Part shown: piece by piece, positions 6,188 to 8,274 of the stretch
Numbering within the stretch: position 1 is the stretch's first letter
Layout: every line of letters starts with the position of its first letter
NCBI GenBank assembly: GCA_002391565.1
Contig: DGFH01000116.1
Coordinates: 1-8,274, forward strand
From: Anaerolineales bacterium UBA3905
GTDB lineage: Bacteria; Chloroflexota; Anaerolineae; Caldilineales; Caldilineaceae
Direction: 5' to 3'
DNA length: 8,274 nucleotides
Notes under the pieces: model-generated
What the model was told of the DNA's origin: nothing
The model's input: the letters and a program-made list of their open reading frames with translations, nothing else
Database searches by the model: none
Position numbers and translations under genes: made by a program

Positions 6188-7191
6188 TGTCACACGAAGT
6201 GAAAAATAGGTCGCCGCTGCTCGCCGTCAACCACCTGTCCGTCGATTATGTCGATCCCCCCCATCCGCCGGCAGCCGCGCTGCGCGAGATCACCTTCACG
6301 TTGCAGCGCGGCGAAGCATTAGGCATCGTCGGCGAGAGCGGCTGCGGCAAATCGACGTTAATGCTGGCCTTAATGCGGTTGCTGCCTGCGGCGGGGCGCA
6401 TCGTGGCGGGTTCGGTGCGGTTGGATGGCGTCGAGCTGCTCGATCTGGATGAACAGACGATGGCGGCGCTGCGTTGGAAACGGATCGCCATGATCTTCCA
6501 GGGCGCCATGAACGCGCTCAACCCTGTGCGCACCGTCGGCGAACAGATCGCCGAAGCGATTCGCCTGCACGAGGGCGTAGGCGACCGCCGTGTTCTTGCT
6601 CGACGCGTGGGCGAGCTGCTCGATCTGGTCGGCATCGCCGCCAACCGCCGTGACCAATACCCCTTCCAGTACTCCGGTGGGATGCGGCAACGCGCCATGA
6701 TCGCGATGGCGTTAGCCTGTTCACCCGACATTGTCATCGCCGACGAGCCGACCACTGCGCTCGACGTGATGATCCAGGCGCAGATTTTGCAGTTGCTGGC
6801 CGACCTGCGGCGCCAGTTGCAGCTTTCGATCTTGCTGGTGACGCACGACCTGGGCATCGTCGCCGAGTTGTGCGACCGTGTGCTGGTGATGTACGGCGGT
6901 GTGATGGCGGAGTACGCCGACGCAGACACAATCTACAACAGTCCGGCGCATCCCTACACGCAGGCGTTGCTCCGGGCATTTCCCGACCCCACGCGTCCGG
7001 CGCAGAAGTTGGCCGCCATCCCCGGTGCGCCGCCGCGCCTGAACGATCTGCCGCCCGGCTGCCGTTTCGCTCCACGCTGCCCCTATGTCTTTGCGCGTTG
7101 CCATATGGCGGCGCCGCCCGTTTACGCCATCACCCCCACCCATTCCGCCGGCTGCTTTCTGGTGGCAAACCCGCAAGGAGGCGCCGCATGA
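6187..7191 (+). CDS. dppD: Peptide-type ABC importer ATPase, DppD/OppD family
   Basis: This 334-residue cytoplasmic ATPase would power the importer. Walker A is GESGCGKST (49-57), the Q-loop glutamine is Gln105, Walker B is IVIADEP (182-188) with Glu187 as general base, and the switch histidine is His220. The signature is YSGGM (162-166), with Tyr where this subfamily normally has Leu. The C-terminal oligopeptide-transporter domain contains HPYTQALL (255-262) and four cysteines (292, 298, 305, 323), the spacing associated with an iron-sulfur cluster in related ATPases. I chose ATG 6187, which overlaps the upstream TGA as TGATG and has GAAGG nine bases upstream inside dppC. A TTG at 6184 would add one residue and is less likely. 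The 3' end overlaps the next gene by four bases. Confidence 0.93.
   Translation: MSHEVKNRSPLLAVNHLSVDYVDPPHPPAAALREITFTLQRGEALGIVGESGCGKSTLMLALMRLLPAAGRIVAGSVRLDGVELLDLDEQTMAALRWKRIAMIFQGAMNALNPVRTVGEQIAEAIRLHEGVGDRRVLARRVGELLDLVGIAANRRDQYPFQYSGGMRQRAMIAMALACSPDIVIADEPTTALDVMIQAQILQLLADLRRQLQLSILLVTHDLGIVAELCDRVLVMYGGVMAEYADADTIYNSPAHPYTQALLRAFPDPTRPAQKLAAIPGAPPRLNDLPPGCRFAPRCPYVFARCHMAAPPVYAITPTHSAGCFLVANPQGGAA
7175..7181 (+). promoter_or_regulatory. Strong ribosome-binding site of the second ATPase
   Basis: AAGGAGG, a complete Shine-Dalgarno core, lies six bases before ATG 7188 inside the end of the first ATPase gene. It decides the start: the frame stays open upstream to 6870, but that extension overlaps dppD and carries no domain. 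Confidence 0.85.
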
Positions 7192-8183
7192 CCGAGCCGC
7201 TGCTGCACGTGCGCGGATTACGCAAACTCTTCCCGATAAAAACCGGCGGCTGGCGGACACGAGAGCAACGCTTCGTTCACGCCGTGGACGATGTCAGCTT
7301 CGATCTGACGGCGGGGGAAGCGCTGGCGCTGGTGGGCGAGAGCGGGTGTGGCAAATCCACGCTGGCGCTGATGCTGTTGGGGCTGGAGACGCCGACAGCA
7401 GGCAGCATCCGCTTTGAGGGAGATGAGCTGGCTGGCGCCTCTGCCGCTCTCTGGAAGCAGGCGCGACGCCACATCCAGATGATCTTTCAAGACCCCTACG
7501 AGTCACTCAACCCGCTGATGACGGTGGGAGAGATCGTCGCCGAGCCGCTGCTGGTGCACAACCGGAAAAAGGCGGTGGAAGAACGGCGCCGCGCCGTCGT
7601 GGCTGCACTTGAGGACGCCGGTCTCAAACCCGCCGAACACTTTATGCGGCGTTTTCCGCACGAACTCTCCGGTGGGCAGCGTCAGCGCGTCGCCATTGCG
7701 GCGGCGCTGGTGCTGGAGCCACGGCTGCTGGTCGCCGATGAGCCGGTCTCGATGCTCGATGTGAGCATTCGCGCCGAAATTCTCAACCTGCTGGCCGATC
7801 TCAAAATACGCCGCCAGATTGCCGTGATCTTCATCACCCATGACCTGGGCACGGTTAGCGCCGTCGCCGACCGTATCGCCGTGATGTATTTAGGGCGCAT
7901 CGTCGAAATCGGTGCGGTAAACGATGTGCTTGCCGCACCTCAACATCCTTACACGCAAGCGTTGCTTTCTGTGGCGCCAGCGCCCAACCCACGCCTGCGC
8001 CGCCAGCACATCATCCTCCAGGGCGAGACGCCCGATCCTGTGAATCTGCCCTCCGGCTGTCGTTTCCATCCCCGCTGCCCGGTGGCGATAGAAGCATGTC
8101 GGCACAGTGAGCCGGTTCTACAGCAAGTTGCCGGTGCGCAGGCGGCCGCCTGCCTGCGCACCACTGCATCAACGCAGGGCTAA
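7188..8183 (+). CDS. dppF: Peptide-type ABC importer ATPase, DppF/OppF family
   Basis: This 331-residue ATPase is the second motor subunit and would dimerise with the preceding one. Its N-terminus has the OppF/DppF pattern LRKLFPIKTGGW (11-22). Walker A is GESGCGKST (50-58), the Q-loop is QDPYESLNP (101-109), the signature is the canonical LSGGQRQR (160-167), Walker B is LLVADEP (180-186) with Glu185, and the switch histidine is His218. The C-terminal domain has HPYTQALL (253-260) and four cysteines (291, 297, 304, 322) matching those in its partner. The ATG overlaps the upstream stop as ATGA and has a near-perfect ribosome-binding site, so the two ATPases are coupled. OppF and DppF cannot be separated by eye; the symbol follows the neighbours. 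Confidence 0.93.
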   Translation: MTEPLLHVRGLRKLFPIKTGGWRTREQRFVHAVDDVSFDLTAGEALALVGESGCGKSTLALMLLGLETPTAGSIRFEGDELAGASAALWKQARRHIQMIFQDPYESLNPLMTVGEIVAEPLLVHNRKKAVEERRRAVVAALEDAGLKPAEHFMRRFPHELSGGQRQRVAIAAALVLEPRLLVADEPVSMLDVSIRAEILNLLADLKIRRQIAVIFITHDLGTVSAVADRIAVMYLGRIVEIGAVNDVLAAPQHPYTQALLSVAPAPNPRLRRQHIILQGETPDPVNLPSGCRFHPRCPVAIEACRHSEPVLQQVAGAQAAACLRTTASTQG

Positions 8184-8217
8184 CCCGGGTTCTGGCAAAT
8201 CGAGACAAAACCGATTT
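8182..8217 (+). terminator. Possible weak transcription end after the ABC genes
   Basis: A perfect 10-bp palindrome, AACCCGGGTT at 8182-8191, overlaps the stop codon. It is followed by a 6-bp inverted repeat, AAATCG (8197-8202) and CGATTT (8212-8217), with a 9-base loop. Neither has a clear T-tract. Together with the new promoter just downstream they suggest a unit boundary, but a true terminator is not demonstrated. Confidence 0.25.
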
Positions 8218-8224
8218 CGCTTCA

Positions 8225-8254
8225 TTGACACGTTGCGAAGAAATGTGATATGAT
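8225..8254 (+). promoter_or_regulatory. Near-consensus extended -10 promoter at the contig end
   Basis: TTGACA at 8225-8230 is a perfect -35 box. After 18 bases comes TATGAT at 8249-8254 (five of six), preceded by TG in the extended -10 position (8246-8247). It points rightward, away from the ABC genes, and would start transcription just beyond the genomic end of this contig. It is the best promoter in the window and implies a following gene that is missing here. Confidence 0.65.
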
Positions 8255-8255
8255 T

Positions 8256-8274
8256 CTGTCTCTTATACACATCT
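8256..8274. other. Sequencing adapter (Tn5/Nextera mosaic end), not genomic
   Basis: The last 19 bases, CTGTCTCTTATACACATCT, are the exact reverse complement of the synthetic Tn5 mosaic end used in transposase-based library kits. Natural Tn5/IS50 ends differ from this hybrid sequence. This is an untrimmed adapter at a contig end and should be removed. Real genomic sequence stops at about 8255. Confidence 0.97.

Noticed and set aside
6870..7187. Upstream extension of the second ATPase to 437 residues
   Set aside because: It overlaps the first ATPase gene and has no domain content, and a near-perfect ribosome-binding site fixes ATG 7188.
8256..8274. A natural Tn5 or IS50 end
   Set aside because: The sequence is the synthetic mosaic end rather than either natural IS50 end, it sits exactly at the sequence terminus, and no transposase is nearby.

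Overview
The window reads as ordinary chromosomal DNA from a GC-rich bacterium, estimated by eye at about 60% GC. All recognisable genes lie on the + strand. The mix of genes (a triple-LysM L,D-transpeptidase, a creatininase-family hydrolase and a peptide-type ABC cassette) together with heptameric repeats between genes fits filamentous Chloroflexota best. This placement is an inference, because no rRNA or other phylogenetic marker is present. The last 19 bases are not genomic: they match the synthetic Tn5/Nextera mosaic end exactly, so the window is the end of an assembled contig.

Layout. Positions 1-470 hold no convincing gene. They contain an inverted repeat at the very edge, a possible decayed reading frame, and a plausible promoter with a structured leader. 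Positions 471-1682 encode an exported cell-wall enzyme with three LysM modules and a YkuD catalytic domain. Five bases later, 1688-2836 encodes a creatininase-family metal-dependent amidohydrolase whose first 110 residues look like a shrunken, inactive copy of the start of the same fold. Positions 2945-3961 encode an aldo/keto reductase very close to E. coli YghZ/Gpr. Between it and the transporter lies a 36-bp-stem palindrome (3968-4042).

Positions 4088-8183 hold four genes of a dipeptide/oligopeptide/nickel-type ABC importer: two permeases and two ATPases. A 111-bp gap with an inverted array of 7-bp units separates the permeases. The last three genes are coupled by TGATG and ATGA overlaps. 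No substrate-binding protein gene is present. A near-consensus extended -10 promoter at 8225-8254 points off the end of the contig, so a further transcription unit, possibly the binding protein, was probably cut off.

How they work together. The permeases and ATPases would form one importer. The creatininase-like hydrolase and the reductase could process an imported amide or carbonyl compound, but only adjacency supports that. The transpeptidase is a cell-envelope function and may simply be a neighbour. I see no clearly new system. The most interesting items are the degenerate internal duplication in the hydrolase, the two kinds of intergenic palindromic element, and a cysteine-bracketed insertion in the first permease.
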